A model generated the notes under the pieces. It did not search any database, was not told the origin of the DNA, and saw only the letters and a program-made list of their open reading frames with translations. Below, one piece after another: positions 13,601 through 26,014 of a stretch of DNA of 64,000 nt (position 1 is the stretch's first letter; each line of letters opens with the position of its first letter). The stretch is from Spodoptera frugiperda (taxonomy: Eukaryota; Arthropoda; Insecta; Lepidoptera; Noctuidae). The position numbers and the translations under genes are program-made. The stretch spans positions 1 through 64,000 of the forward strand of contig NC_064220.1 in assembly GCF_023101765.2 (NCBI RefSeq), read 5' to 3'.

Positions 13601-13989
13601 CAAAACAATGAATGGCTTCATCCAAAAATGGCGACAGATCATTGTCACGGTGTTACCTTTTTCTATTCACCCTGAATGGGATTTGATATAAGCTCCATAA
13701 CCGTAAATAAAATACCTTCAAAGCGAGAGTAGAGGATGAAATAGATTCCGCTCGAGCGATATCGAAAGGGACATTAATTTTCTGCCTACTTAAATTGCTA
13801 CGGTGGTGTTAAGATAGAAGTTTACAGCGATTTATGCAGAATAGAGCATTTAATTTTGTGTTGCGCGTTGCAATGTATCTGCATTATTCTCATATATACG
13901 TACAATTATTGAGAAATTACAGAGATATTGTATGAAACATACGTATTATTTAAAAGTGTAATGAATGGAGTTTCGTTGCTACACTTTGG
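10628..13989. other. AT-rich DNA, no gene seen
   Basis: An imperfect palindrome at 12784-12832 has arms related to attatacataag and encloses a CRE-like tgacgtca. A 93-codon minus-strand ATG frame lies at 13344-13625, with no promoter, splice or family support. Nothing else can be assigned. Confidence 0.5.
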
Positions 13990-13994
13990 AACGA

Positions 13995-14036
13995 GTTTAT
14001 GGTTTAATTGGAATAAATGATTTGACTTTGACTCTG
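13995..14036 (+). repeat. Non-LTR retroelement tail fragment
   Basis: The string aattggaataaatgatttga followed by ctttgactctg is the tail form of insect non-LTR elements (aataaatg followed by a ttgac/ttgat-type repeat). A similar tail ending in repeated cttga lies at 52645-52690. Confidence 0.45.
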
Positions 14037-14998
14037 AAAGAAAATGGTATTCCTTTTAGAACAATGCGAGGAAGATTTTACGCCATCACAATGGGTCTAG
14101 AAGTTTGATATTGATCATGACTGTTGGATATGAAGCTTTTCTGGCAATAGAAAAATGTCGTTAAAACAAGTTTCAATACATAAATCCAGTAGTAATATCA
14201 GTTCTCAAATCCTCACTTTTAACGGACCGCCTAGTTTAGGCACATATTACATCATAGTGTCGTTTTATTCCAACTTAATGTCTTCAAACAGGTTATCATA
14301 TTGAGATGACACCAGTTTCCTTTATCACTGACTATAATACTAGTCTCGCTTGACTATACAACTGGCAAAACAGCTGATGTACTTTATACTCATTCATTGC
14401 CATTTCATTCATTCATTCAATTTTACAATCACAATTGACTGTGCAAACTTAAGCAAAAAAACTCTTTAAAAACGTACAAAAGGTATCGTTTCTTAAGGAT
14501 TCTAGTTTCTTTATTAAAAAGTGGAATAAAATTTATTTGAATGGTTTTGATAGTTGTCGCTTGTGACTTGGGCCAACGGTTACTAAGGGACACCGTTTTC
14601 CGTCACCTGTCATCGCCGAGCCCCTGCCATAGAGATTTGCAAGAACCTTTTATGCTTAACTTGTCTTTAACATATAGATTTTTACAGATATCCCAATAAA
14701 TACAGATTAATGCCGTTCCCTTATAACTGGAGTGACGGAAAATTTTCGTTTCTGATTTAAATAATCGCGTTATGTAAGGTAGATGATATTTTGTAGATGA
14801 ATTCGTATTTCTTTTACTTTTTCCTCGTGTCCGAAGTCGCGGGTTTTTTTTTGATGTGCGGAAGAGATAAGTATCTTTTCAGTTACGTTTTAATTACGTT
14901 GGCATCCTAATAAGGGTCTAATTACTACATTGTGACAGTTTCCAATGATATTTTTGAGTAATAGGGAAATGTTTGGGAATTTTTATTCAACGTCTCGC
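14037..14998. other. AT-rich DNA, no gene seen
   Basis: No supported feature. A moderately GC-richer patch near 14560-14640 is unassigned. Confidence 0.45.
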
Positions 14999-15070
14999 CG
15001 TTGGCAGAGGTGCATTACAATACTTAAATTCACTGTACAATGTACACCTACTTTTTACCGTGTGGAAATG
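14999..15070 (+). repeat. Abundant lepidopteran repeat, partial copy
   Basis: Contains ttggcagaggtgcattaca and cactgtacaatgtacaccta, in the order I recall for a very frequent lepidopteran repeat. The 5' and 3' parts are missing or unrecognisable. Confidence 0.55.
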
Positions 15071-15960
15071 TTTGGGCAAATGTTTTAAATAATTCAGTAT
15101 CGTTTTGAGTGTTCAAAGTTTGTGGCCAATAAAAACCACTTCTTCAAACAATAAATAGTTGTAAGCATTTTGATGAACCGAAATTGAATTTTAAAAGTAT
15201 GCCAACACAAATCAATACGGGCTTTGGTATTTACAACTTCGAAAATGAGGTTCCTAACTTTACCCTTAAACCGTTCGAAGCAATATTGAAAGAATTCCAC
15301 CAAGTTCATAAACATTAAGCAATCTATTTAATTTAAATTTAATTGATGGTTAATTAAAACTTGGGACACTTGACCTAAAATATTTTTATGAATAATGGCC
15401 CTTAAACCGTTTTTTTTTTAATTATTTGAGTTTCGAGTACGGCGAAATAAACTCTTTACAGCCTATCTATAAAATTAGAATTTTACTCAGAGGGCTCCAT
15501 AGACTCATTGGTACGTTTTTTATTTTTATTTTATTTTTATTTTACACTTTATGTACATTATACAAAGGAGGACTTAATGCCAATTTGGCATTCTCTACCA
15601 GTCAACCTTGGGGTGATGCAGAGAGACAACAGTAGGTGTAACAGCAGGCATATATTGAAATATTATTTTTTAAAGTAGCTTTTTACAACCCGTAGGGAGG
15701 TTTTACCAAAACTCAACCTCATTATTATGGGTCTCACATTTTCGTGTTATGGGATCCGAAAAATCCGTCGATTCGTATCTTTTTTAATTGAATAAGTCCC
15801 CGTTGGGACTATATGACGCTGTAGCTACTTCATCATTTTTAAATCTCGTATAATATTGACGCAAGATGTTGTTAGAATTCCTTATTAAAATTGTTCTGGA
15901 ATAAATTACATACGGTTTCGTTTTGCAGATACCCTTTCTTCAAATCTTTGTTCGGTTTAC

Positions 15961-15992
15961 TCAGCTACTTACCTGAAAAAAGAAAATCAATT
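15961..15992 (-). other. Candidate recursive splice site (ratchet point) 1
   Basis: Reading the minus strand, TTTTCTTTTTTCAG^GTAAGT spans the junction 15973|15972. A near-ideal polypyrimidine tract and CAG acceptor are joined without any exon to a consensus GTAAGT donor. This is the known signature of zero-nucleotide exons that regenerate a 5' splice site in long Drosophila introns. It lies 25.8 kb downstream (minus sense) of the similar site at 41806. A possible RS-exon donor (GTATGT) lies about 60 bases further on. Use in vivo is inference. Confidence 0.75.
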
Positions 15993-17354
15993 GTTAATAT
16001 GGAAAGGTCAAATATAGGATAGCGTATACCATGTAACATTGGTATTGGCTAAAGGAGATATGAGATAAAATATTCTTGAGATAATTCTCTCATTAAAAAT
16101 ACATTATAAGAGCTTTGCTCGGAGTTAGTAGCAACCAAAGTGCAGTTTAAAACTGCTTATGTAGTTAGTAAAACTTAAAGGCAAGAATCAATAAAGCGAA
16201 GCAAAAGACAAATAGAAAATTAATAAAACATTCCTCGGAGGCGGGAATTATTTGCGGAAAAATTAATTACTTTCTGAAGAATTCCTATTACGAAGTCGAC
16301 CCTAGATATGAGTTTTCCATTCGAGTTTGTGAAGTACTTATAGATACCGCGGAGATATGGTGATATCGCCAACTTGTCGGAGGTTATTTATAGTTTTTCA
16401 TCGACTTAGTTTATTGAATATCGGTCACAAACTAAGTAGAAAATACTCTATTTCCATGACTTCATTCCAGTTCCACGGTCAAAGTAAAGCAACTAACAAT
16501 AAAGTAAAAAATGCAAAAGCGCGAATAACGAACCGATGGTAACAATGCAAAATTAAGAAAACCTTCGGCAAAACTAATCTAGGATTGAAACTGCTACTTC
16601 GATAATAGTTTTTTACTTCAGTGGAGTTTTTGAAATTGGCATAAAAGCTGTGCAAATCTCTGGCCCCACTCCAAACAGTTTTTCTTTTGCAGTTAAAAGA
16701 AAAGGTAAAAACTTAGTGAACGGTGGAAATTCTATTGCCTTGGGCATAAATGGGGGTCTTTTGAGCGCTTTGTGCCGAAACCCGTTGAATAATGGTACCT
16801 ATCGCAATACGAACGTTTCGTACTCTATAAGGCTCATGAGGATTTACAAATTCGATACGTATTGCTGCTTGTTTGATTAAATGACCGTTGATGGGGAATT
16901 GGATGAATTAGAAGAATAAAGATTAATTGAATACTGATAAATCGATAAGTAAGTTTAAGTGTTATTGTATAAAATTTTGCAATAGACACTTCACACAAAT
17001 ATAGATGAAGTTCCTAACCAAACCAGATAGATATCAAACGCTGAATCCAATTAAATTAATCTATCGATAGCTAAACAACAGACGGCACACTTCCTATCCG
17101 TCCCCAGCAACTAATTACCAAAGGCTGAACCTATTTAATGTTTACGACAAAGGCTCTAATTCTATGTCTACATCGTGCGACCTTATGGCCATATTAAACA
17201 GGCAGCCTTGACCTTCCAAACCAATATTTGAGCAAGTAACTTGAAAGCTTGCAAACAAACGAAACGCGATTCCAAATAAACCCAAATTGTACAACGAAAA
17301 ACGATATTGACGGTTTAGGGGTTTTTCGTAAGCAGAATTACGATCCCTTTGTTT
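15993..17354. other. AT-rich DNA, no gene seen
   Basis: Only short frames with no supporting context, such as the plus-strand ones near 16357 and 16650. Confidence 0.45.
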
Positions 17355-17383
17355 GGGGGGCTCGGGGAGAGGGGGGGAAAGGG
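17355..17383 (+). other. Canonical G-quadruplex motif
   Basis: Four G-runs lie at 17355-17360 (6 G), 17364-17367 (4), 17371-17377 (7) and 17381-17383 (3), each separated by exactly three bases (ctc, aga, aaa). This satisfies the usual G3+N1-7 rule with short loops, and it stands out in an AT-rich setting. If the window is transcribed from the minus strand, the nascent RNA would be C-rich here and the G-rich strand would be the non-template (coding-opposite) plus strand. Confidence 0.85.
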
Positions 17384-20076
17384 ATGAAACTCAATACGAC
17401 ACCCCGATAAATAGTGTGACTTGAAGTAAGATTTTTCCCGGAACAAAATGGGTAAGCCGACTATAATGAGGTAGATATGTGGCGGGTTGAAGATATCAGA
17501 CCGCCTTTCAATTTGCATAATACAATAACGTGTCGTGTGTATTACATTTGCTCGCGCTGCGATTTTCTTGTGACGTGCCTGTTTAACACAATCTTCATAA
17601 ATATTTCACAGTCATGGAACAAATGCTCACTGATTTTGCGGATATTCCTCAAAGAAAGTCAAGACAGCGAACTGACTTTCCCGTCGAAAGTAAATAATAA
17701 AAATGTATACAAGACTACCTGTTAAGCTGCGTACAACAACAAACTAGATAGAAAACGTAAAAGTAGAAGTTTATGTTATAAGTATATAGGTACAGAGTTC
17801 ATAATATTAAAACATCTCATTTGCAACAGAGATGAGGAGTCGGCATCGTTAGACCGACGTAATATTTCATGAAGTCCCACAAAGGCTGCACGACAGGAAG
17901 CGGAATGGACTGCAGCGACAAATTGTACCGTCTACTTGGAAAATATAGAAGTACAAATATTTATTTAGTAAAGTATCAGACGTCTGTAGAATTAAATTAA
18001 AGAAGTCAGACGCTTTGAGAGATGTAGAAGTTATAAGATGCATTGCTTAATTTGTTAATAGTATGACCTTATATTTTGATATAGATTTAATATAGCTCAA
18101 CAATAGAAGTAGCGAATATAGTATCGAAACAAATTAAAATATAGCCGTAAAATGGCATTCAAAGAGAGGATAAATGGAAATAAAGATACAAAAGCTTCAT
18201 ATTCAGCCATTTTGTTTAGAATTGAACAAACTAAATGGTAGAACAATGACTGTGCAGCGATTCTATGCTATCGGTATCAGTGCACGCGTTCATAAAGTGC
18301 AATGGTCTAAAAATCCAGAAGTGCTGTGAAGTTTTAACCACTCAAAGGATGCAGACTAAATTGTACCTACGCGACAGAATTGGACCTGTTGCTCGACCTA
18401 AATACAGATTTGTAAACAACAAAAATATTGTGTTAGTTTCTTTATAAAACACAAAACATGCTACTTTGGCGTTGTATTAGAGATCTAGTTGTCGTATATT
18501 ATGAGTATGTAACATGATTATTATAAAATCGTATGTTTTTTTTTTTAATGAAACGTACACAGATATGCTAATGGTTAATTTAGCCTCGTCAAAATAAGAA
18601 TAAAGATAATTTAGTATCTAAAAAAAAGTGAACAAAACTTCCATAACAATTTTAAACTTTATCAACCACGTATAGAGTTTCAAATGCCTTGATTAAAACT
18701 TCATATCACAAAGTTCATACGGTCACGTACCACCAAAAGCTAGTCACCAACAGACAATGTCACTTAATGGCCTCGAGTTCAACCAGTCACTATTATCTAA
18801 AACGTCACAACGATTTTAGCCAAATAAGGCGTGCCTCGCCCAAACAACTGTCGGTAGGGGCCAGTGTACACCACTTGTTGCCATAAAACCTATTTATAAC
18901 TCGGCCTATTTGCTAGTGTGTACTCCGGCTTAAATATAGAATTTTATTTGTAGAATGTACTTAAATCTCGTTGCAATTGGGTCGCAATTAAAATAATGTT
19001 ACTTTTAGACTGTAATAATTAATGTCGGGCGCTACGTGTGTGGTGACTGCCAAGTGCCGAAGATGAATTCATTTTTAATAGCTCACGGTTTAAGTGGCAT
19101 GTGTTAATTTTATAGAGAAATGTGTTGCACCATGTGTGTCTGTGAACGTTTACCATTATTTTATTACTGTTTTTCTATGAAGGGCTACATATATTTGTAG
19201 TGCCCTTAATCCCAAGCATCATGCTGAGACATTAAAATAAAAATCGAATAATCCAATCGAAAACCCATTATACAATTTAGCTGTACAAAAAAAAATGAAT
19301 ATAAATCAAATTGGTTTTTCCCAGCATGTAGTAAGTACTCGCATTCAATAATCCAACATGCAGATAATGGATTTATATATAAAACATATATGAAGCTTAA
19401 TATTTTCAAGTAAAACATAATAAAAATGCTTTTCGTGCGCGATAAGCGGACCGTGCGAATCGCTTTACTGGGGCGCGTATTACACTACGTGATTCTGAAT
19501 AAAGCCGTTCCGATATCTCGATATGCGAACGAGTACAAATTAAAATCGATGCTAAGCGGCGCCAAATGGTGTAGAAAACGGCCCAACTTGATAATGTATA
19601 GCTAGGGCTGAGGTTTCAGCAGTTTCCTGATATTATTCCGAGGAGGTGAAATAGAATATTTTACATATTACTCCTGTAAAATATTTTTTATAAATTTTCG
19701 TGGTTTATTTGTTAAAACATACGAATAGTAATCGATTATCTGCTACACGTAAACTAATATTTCAAGGAAGATTTAATAGAAAGATTTGATGACGTAATTT
19801 AAAAAAGTGGCAACCTTATTCTGTATGTGTTCGAAAGTCAGCGCACCGCTCCAGTTATCACCAAATCTAATGTCGATTGAAAAACTTATATCGAGCGTAA
19901 CTTTAAAATATCGTTTTGCGAATTTCAAACTAAGTTCAGTTGAATAATTCGCGTTAATTCAACCATAAAATATCGATAAGATATGTTATTGAACTTGCGA
20001 TATAATCGGTTCGAGAATTCACTTAGTGTGAATCGAGATCTAAATACGAAATGTTTCTTTTTTCATAATTAAATTG
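17384..20076. other. AT-rich DNA, no gene seen
   Basis: A 42-codon ATG frame starts near 17870 in a locally GC-richer stretch, with no splice or promoter support. The stretch near 18720-18900 is also moderately GC-rich but unassigned. Confidence 0.45.
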
Positions 20077-20289
20077 GGTCTAGACCATTCTTTATGAAAA
20101 TGGTTTATCTACGCCTCCTATTGTGTTTGTGTGTGCTGTGAAATATATTCATCTATCATTTTTATAGATAGACCTACGTAGGTCAAAAAAAAAAAAAAAG
20201 ACCGTTCTTTATAAAAATGGTTTATCTACACCCCCTATTGTGTGTTTGTGTGTGCTGTGAAATATATTCATCTATCATTTTTATAGATA
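20077..20289 (+). repeat. Direct tandem duplication with A15 spacer
   Basis: Two near-identical units lie at 20083-20170 and 20200-20289, each starting gacc(a/g)ttctttat and running through ggtttatct, gtgtgctgtgaaatatattc and catttttatagat. They are separated by a perfect 14-bp palindrome, gacctacgtaggtc (20171-20184), and a run of 15 A (20185-20199). A second palindrome, ggtctagacc, overlaps the start of unit 1 (20077-20086). The A-run suggests a retroposed dimer or tandem insertion. The family is unknown. Confidence 0.8.
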
Positions 20290-20781
20290 CCTAGGTAATC
20301 TTAAAAATAAAGACGTCTCTTGTTCGTCCCTTTAACCTTAGTCTTAACTTAGATCTAGAAAAACTTAATACATATATTTTTATTCTATTCAACATTAAAA
20401 TAAATAATTATTTACTAAACAAATAAACATGAATTCTTAACAGAATATGTCACTGCAACATTTCTGATTACATTAAAGGGATTTATTAAAGAACTTTAAC
20501 TGAGTAACATTTCAATGTGACATTCATTTAATTTGCATATAAACGTAAGTTAAACGACTTAATTTGTTCAACATATATAAATGTCATGTTCAAGTCAAGT
20601 GTTAAGAATGTCACGTATATTATAATGTGAGCAAAAACATATAAAACATATATAATCCGTTTACTTGATTAACTGCAACTGTGTAAATGAACGCAATGCA
20701 GTAATGTACGTCAAAGAGCTTTGTGTTTAAATTATAATATTTTATTATTAAGCACTACGTATTAATTATGTATTTAGGAAT
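20290..20781. other. AT-rich DNA, no gene seen
   Basis: No supported feature. Confidence 0.5.
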
Positions 20782-20930
20782 TACTAGCTTATGTCAACGG
20801 CTTCGCCAGCCGTCCCGCGCGATTGAAAGTGCCCTACGTGTTAATCCAGACCATGTTCCAAATTTCATCCCGATTCCTGCAGCAGTTTTTGTGAAGGAGT
20901 AACAAACAAAGTAATATTAGTAGGATTTGT
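20782..20930 (+). repeat. Short non-LTR-tail-like repeat (actag...aacaaac type)
   Basis: Starts tactagctta, has the ggcttcgccagccgtcccg block, then ccaaatttcatcccgattcc and a tail gtgaaggagtaacaaac. This layout (actag, GC-rich block, 'aaatttcatc', then an aacaaac tail) is typical of common lepidopteran repeats. Relatives with the same layout but different interiors lie at 37474 and 45657. Confidence 0.6.
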
Positions 20931-23900
20931 ACATGGCAATTTTAGAATATTATCTACTTGGAGAAGTATCTAAATATATAATGTGTTCTTCAAATTACAT
21001 TATGTATTATGAAACAGATTCAGTATTTGCTGTTAAGTTGCTACTGCCTATATTCTCTGATAAGTAACATGTTTGTGATTTAGGAATTGGTATACATAAA
21101 TTATTCTCCTTACATAGTGATGGAATTAAGTCTACTGTCTGCATACAAGTTAATGCAATGCTAGCATATACCGTGTCTTAATATTTTGCAGTTACTTTAA
21201 TATTCTGAGTGTTAATGCAAACCTCTAGTAGGTAATGTTATTAACATTAATAGTCCCATAAAATACACCAGATAGCATAAACTTAGAGAACCGACCTGTT
21301 ATAAACTCTAAAAAAACACTTAAATACTCGACGGTACGAACCACATAACCACCCTTGTTGCTCAAACTTTAAAAAAGTAATTAATGAACTCCGTTAACGC
21401 TGCTTATAAGAACTAATGTAACTTGAACCCTTGGTGTTGAAAATAGGGAACTAAATTGTAATATTGTGCATGTTTGTTTTAGTGACAACTAGCGCCGTTG
21501 TTGGGGTTCAAGTTAGGGTGGTGGGAAAGGGAAGTCGCGTCGTCCATTTACGGGGCATGATTTAAATACGCGGCGCCATGTTTTATCTGGCATCTGCGAC
21601 GTGACGGAACAACTAAGCACGCCCGTTTTGACGTTAATCGTGAGTCGGGGTGCGTACCTAGTACCTACGAATTTAAAAAAAAATAACATTTTGACAACAT
21701 GCTTAGGTAGTAATGACGTAATAGGAAATATGCTTTTTTTCTGCTGCCGGTGTCTGTGGTACTCGATTGTGTTTGTTAATGTCTTTTTTGTGACCTTATC
21801 CGTTTTAGAAACTAGAATTTAGCAAATATTAAGTTACTGCAACTAAAAATTCTTTTAATAAAAACGCGGAAAGTGTAAACGTGTAGCCACCCCTAAATAG
21901 GATATTACGGTCGATTTCAAAGCGTTTAATGTTAACGTTGTTACATAAATTCCATCAAAATTTTGACTCCATTTTAGCAACAAATTATAATCGCAGTATT
22001 ATGTTAATGGAAAAGGTTTTAGCGTTTTAGGGCTTTGAACCACGACCTCGAATGTCAAGGACTAGCTAAGTCAAACTGTAAATATTCAACGTTTTAATAT
22101 ATTCTAGTTTTTGGCTGTAAGATGTTGAATTATTTTCTTATTTCTACGTAAGCTTCAAGACGTTTCATTTTCTATTAATAACAAAGAATGATTTTCATAT
22201 CTCTGAAGTTGTATTCTTTTTATTGTACACTCGGGATTATTAGTCAGACAATGTATGTTTGGAGAAAAGATTTTGCTTTGAAATAGTATGAGATGTAGAT
22301 CTTTTACGTTTTACTAAAGATATGTACCTAGCTTAGTTCGAATTAAAGACAAAATAACTTCATCTACAATTCACGTTTTATATTGAAATACGCACTTTTT
22401 ATAAGAACTTACATTAGTTAAAAAAGTAAACCTATGATGTTATAGTCGAGTAAACAAAAGTTAAAAAAAAAACATTATTTGTTGACATTAATAAATAGAT
22501 TAGACAAGCTGAAAACATCCTTATTATCACTGTATTACAAATTAATTTGTGACACGCTATAAAAAAACACAGCTGCGTCGACACGACATAAACAAAAGAC
22601 GCCTTCCATTTTTAAAAAATAAAGGAAAAGTGTAACGATTTTTTTTTCAAACGATATTATCACATCTTGTCATGGTAACAGTCCATTAATCCAACAAGGG
22701 TTTCGAGTAAATTAAAAACGTTTTGGGTTGCCAACGGTCTTAGTTTACCCGCGTCCGGCCGCAGAAAGTAAGTAGTATTATGATTAAGTTTAATTTAGAA
22801 CAAAATTATTGTTTTGTGTTAAAAATAACCAAGCATAATGTTTTGGTGATAGAAATTATGTACGGTTTGTTACCTTTATTTATTTCCTGTATACGACAAA
22901 AATAGATAAATACTTCACAAGTAGAAAAGTAATAAAAAAACTCGATTATAACATTTCATTCAAAAATATTAAGTAAGGGGCTACTGGTAGGTACCCAATT
23001 AAAATCAGAACAAAGGGGCGGCCTTGCACTGACGATACTGAGCACGAATTTACGAAAATTCATCTACATTTAGATTAGAATTACTTTCGTGATAGAACGG
23101 GAGTCGGATTTTCGGCATCATTTTTCCTTACTTAAGTATTTACTTTATTGTGTTTACGAGGGCCGCGATATTATCGCCCAAATGCGAAACCGACATCAGT
23201 TCACGCTTACTTATGTAAAAAGAATACAATATAACATCTTTTTGTTACATTTATTGCAGAATTATTAACAAAGAATCTAATAAAAACCCGGTCGCTTTTA
23301 AATATTATTATGTAGGTTGACATCATCAAAAGAAAATCTTGTAATTACAACGTAAAAAGGTAGCAAAGGAAAGCTAATATTACGCTTCAGAGTAAATGAA
23401 CATTTTAAGCTGGGAATAAAAACTAAACCACGTTTACCATTTACAACTCCGCAGCTAATATCAAGGCTCAGTAAACATTCCATTTTGCTTACCCCTACCG
23501 ACGTGGGTTGTTCGTCAACTTAATTTTACAACTCCGGAACACGTAAGCGTGATATTGTTAAATTCTGTATTATTATTTATTGCTAAGTTGCCTTATAGGG
23601 TGCTAGCTGTCGGCCGGGCCGGATCACGCTTTATTTCATAATGCGATCAACATTCCACGTAATGGAACCGCGCCGTTCCTCATTTGAAATTGGCGCGCGT
23701 TTTTTATTCTTTTTTTTTTCTACCATTAATGAATTTTATTGCCAATCACTTTTATTTATTCTCTACAACAAAATTAAATTCGCAATCATTCACACACGAG
23801 CTGGCAACTGATTATAAATATGTAAATTCAAATCATATACCACTGGAATTACATAAGTGATCTAAAATTAAAAACGTAATCAAATTATATTACTAATGTA

Positions 23901-25140
23901 AATTTTAGATGCGAATTTGAATAAAACGTGATTATTATAATGAGTTCAACGACTTCTTTACATATGCATATGTCAAAGGTATTTAAGACGATACGTTGTG
24001 ATAGTCATACATAACCTATGACGACAATGGCTATCCCGCAAACTCTCATAGATGAAAACCATTAACTGACTTCACCCCAAAAAATGCAGGGTAACAATTG
24101 AAGGTTGAATACACACAAAAAGGTCATGAAATATGAACAAAGGAAACCGTTAGGGCGCCATATTGAGACAGGTCTAGTCCCAAGAAATAGTTAAATAGAC
24201 ACCTGATCGTGAGAAAGTAATAGAAAAGGGAATCTTAGGGGTCATACAAAAGGTGAATTGTAAATTCCCTGGCAAAGTCAACGGTTGGGCCAACCCTAGC
24301 CATGGATACGGGAACTTTTTACCCCATTGTCGTAAACCTAATTCTTGTGTGATATGTGTTTTTTTTTGTTTGAAATCTCGTGAGAATCTTAAATTAACGG
24401 TCAAGACTGCACTATGCAGTTTTATTATTCAAATTAAGAATGCGTGTTCTATTTTTGTATTTTTTAAATGTGGCTTTTATGGTATTTTATTTAAATGCAC
24501 GTAATTTTGGTTGCCTTTTAATATTATGGATATATATTTTTTTATATTGCTACAGGTGGCCAAATGCCCCAAGATTCAGAATAAAATAAGGTTTTAAGTA
24601 TAGAGCAACAAAACATGACATATAAAAGAAAAATTCTTGTCGTACTACTAAAACAGAACACAATTACGTACATACAACCTGCGTTCCATAAATAGCTTTG
24701 CTTATGAGAATTTTAAATACAAAATTAGTAGCGAGCTCCTCTACGTATTACTCTATAATCTGGTTAGTGTCTGCCGAGCCTGTTTCACTTACATACTTCA
24801 TATATTTAACTAAGTTTCACAAGTAATTGCCTTACGGGCCGTTGCCGACGCAAATACGTAGAAATTATATTAATCCGTCCGTTCGTATCGGGGGTCTAAG
24901 TTTAGTACAGACTAAATATGGTGGCGGTGTTCGCTGCACGGGATGTGAACTTCGGCTAAAACTTAAGAAGTTTACTTAGTATGCTTCGTTGCCCATTAAA
25001 GTTCTTTGGTGGGAATTATGAAGGATATGTTATGTGTTTGGCTTTTTAGTTAAGTTTAAAAAGGTTTGAATTTTAGTCGTGTGTGTCTTTTTAAAAAGAG
25101 CTGTAATGGTTGTAAATAGATATTTTTTTAACAAATGACA
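20931..25140. other. AT-rich DNA, no gene seen
   Basis: A looser four-run G-rich motif lies at 21503-21531. A plus-strand GTAAGT at 22769-22774 follows a GC-rich 25-base stretch bounded by an AG, but that is too short and weak to call a micro-exon. The patch at 23600-23700 is CpG-rich without further signals. Confidence 0.45.
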
Positions 25141-25195
25141 CGAATATTATAAATGTGAAAGTTTGTTTACTTGGATGTTTGTCCGTCATTTAATA
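25141..25195 (+). repeat. Interspersed repeat ('gaagc-tagt' family), 5' fragment, copy 3
   Basis: Only the left part survives: attataaatgtgaaagtttg followed by tttacttggatgtttgtccg. The same left end is seen at 49322. Confidence 0.6.
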
Positions 25196-25990
25196 AAATT
25201 ACTTTATTCTGTTACCTTTTCTCAAATATAACATATTTGTTTAATACAGACAATAAATCCCAAGTACATTTATGTCCAAAAGTCACCTTTTTCTGAACTA
25301 AGTATAATAAATCTATCTCATGATATTCAAATTAATTTATGACTAAGAGGTATTCTCACACCAAAGTATGAAGAATTTCATCAAGGATAATTTCAAAAGC
25401 GATGCGTTAAAAGCCTCTATAATTGACAAAATGCCAACCGAATTTGGTGCTTAACATGAATTTATTTACACTGTGCCGCTTAAAATAAAGCCTAACGCGA
25501 TATTCTGACAACTATTCGGCTATAAAACACTTTTTCTGAGTATCAGACACAACGCAAAATTAATTAATTAACATAATCCTCATGAATTATGTGATTACTA
25601 ATTTTTTTCAGTGAAAATACTATAACACAACACCGTTTCAAATCTAGAACTCCGTAACCGTTTTTCGAACTAAAACAAAAGCAACCTGTTATTATCTTAT
25701 GTTACAGATAGAGCATACAAATAACGTTCTTAATTCAAAGTTTTCTAATACATAGCGGCTATCGAGACACTGTGAAACAAAGCCCTTACTATCTAACATT
25801 TACGGAAGATACAAACAAAACCATATTTCGTAATGCTCATAAAAATCCACAGGCTTCAAAGATAGCCTCCGCCACGCCATTACGATCACCACAGCCTCTT
25901 ACGAAAGGAATGAACGTAATTAATTTGATTAATTCGAAAAGGCGTCTCTGAGCCATAGCAGAGATGAGTAATGGCAAGTTTTCTCCTTTT

Positions 25991-26014
25991 TTCTCTCTCT
26001 CCCTCTCTCTCTCT
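25991..26014. repeat. CT microsatellite
   Basis: A run of (ct) dinucleotides with one ccc interruption. Confidence 0.85.

Noticed and set aside
13344..13625. 93-codon minus-strand ATG frame (MDEAIHCFEANP...)
   Set aside because: The composition is plausible but there is no promoter, Kozak-like context or recognised domain, and length is within chance expectation.
22742..22774. Plus-strand 25-nt micro-exon before GTAAGT
   Set aside because: No pyrimidine tract before the AG and too short to judge.
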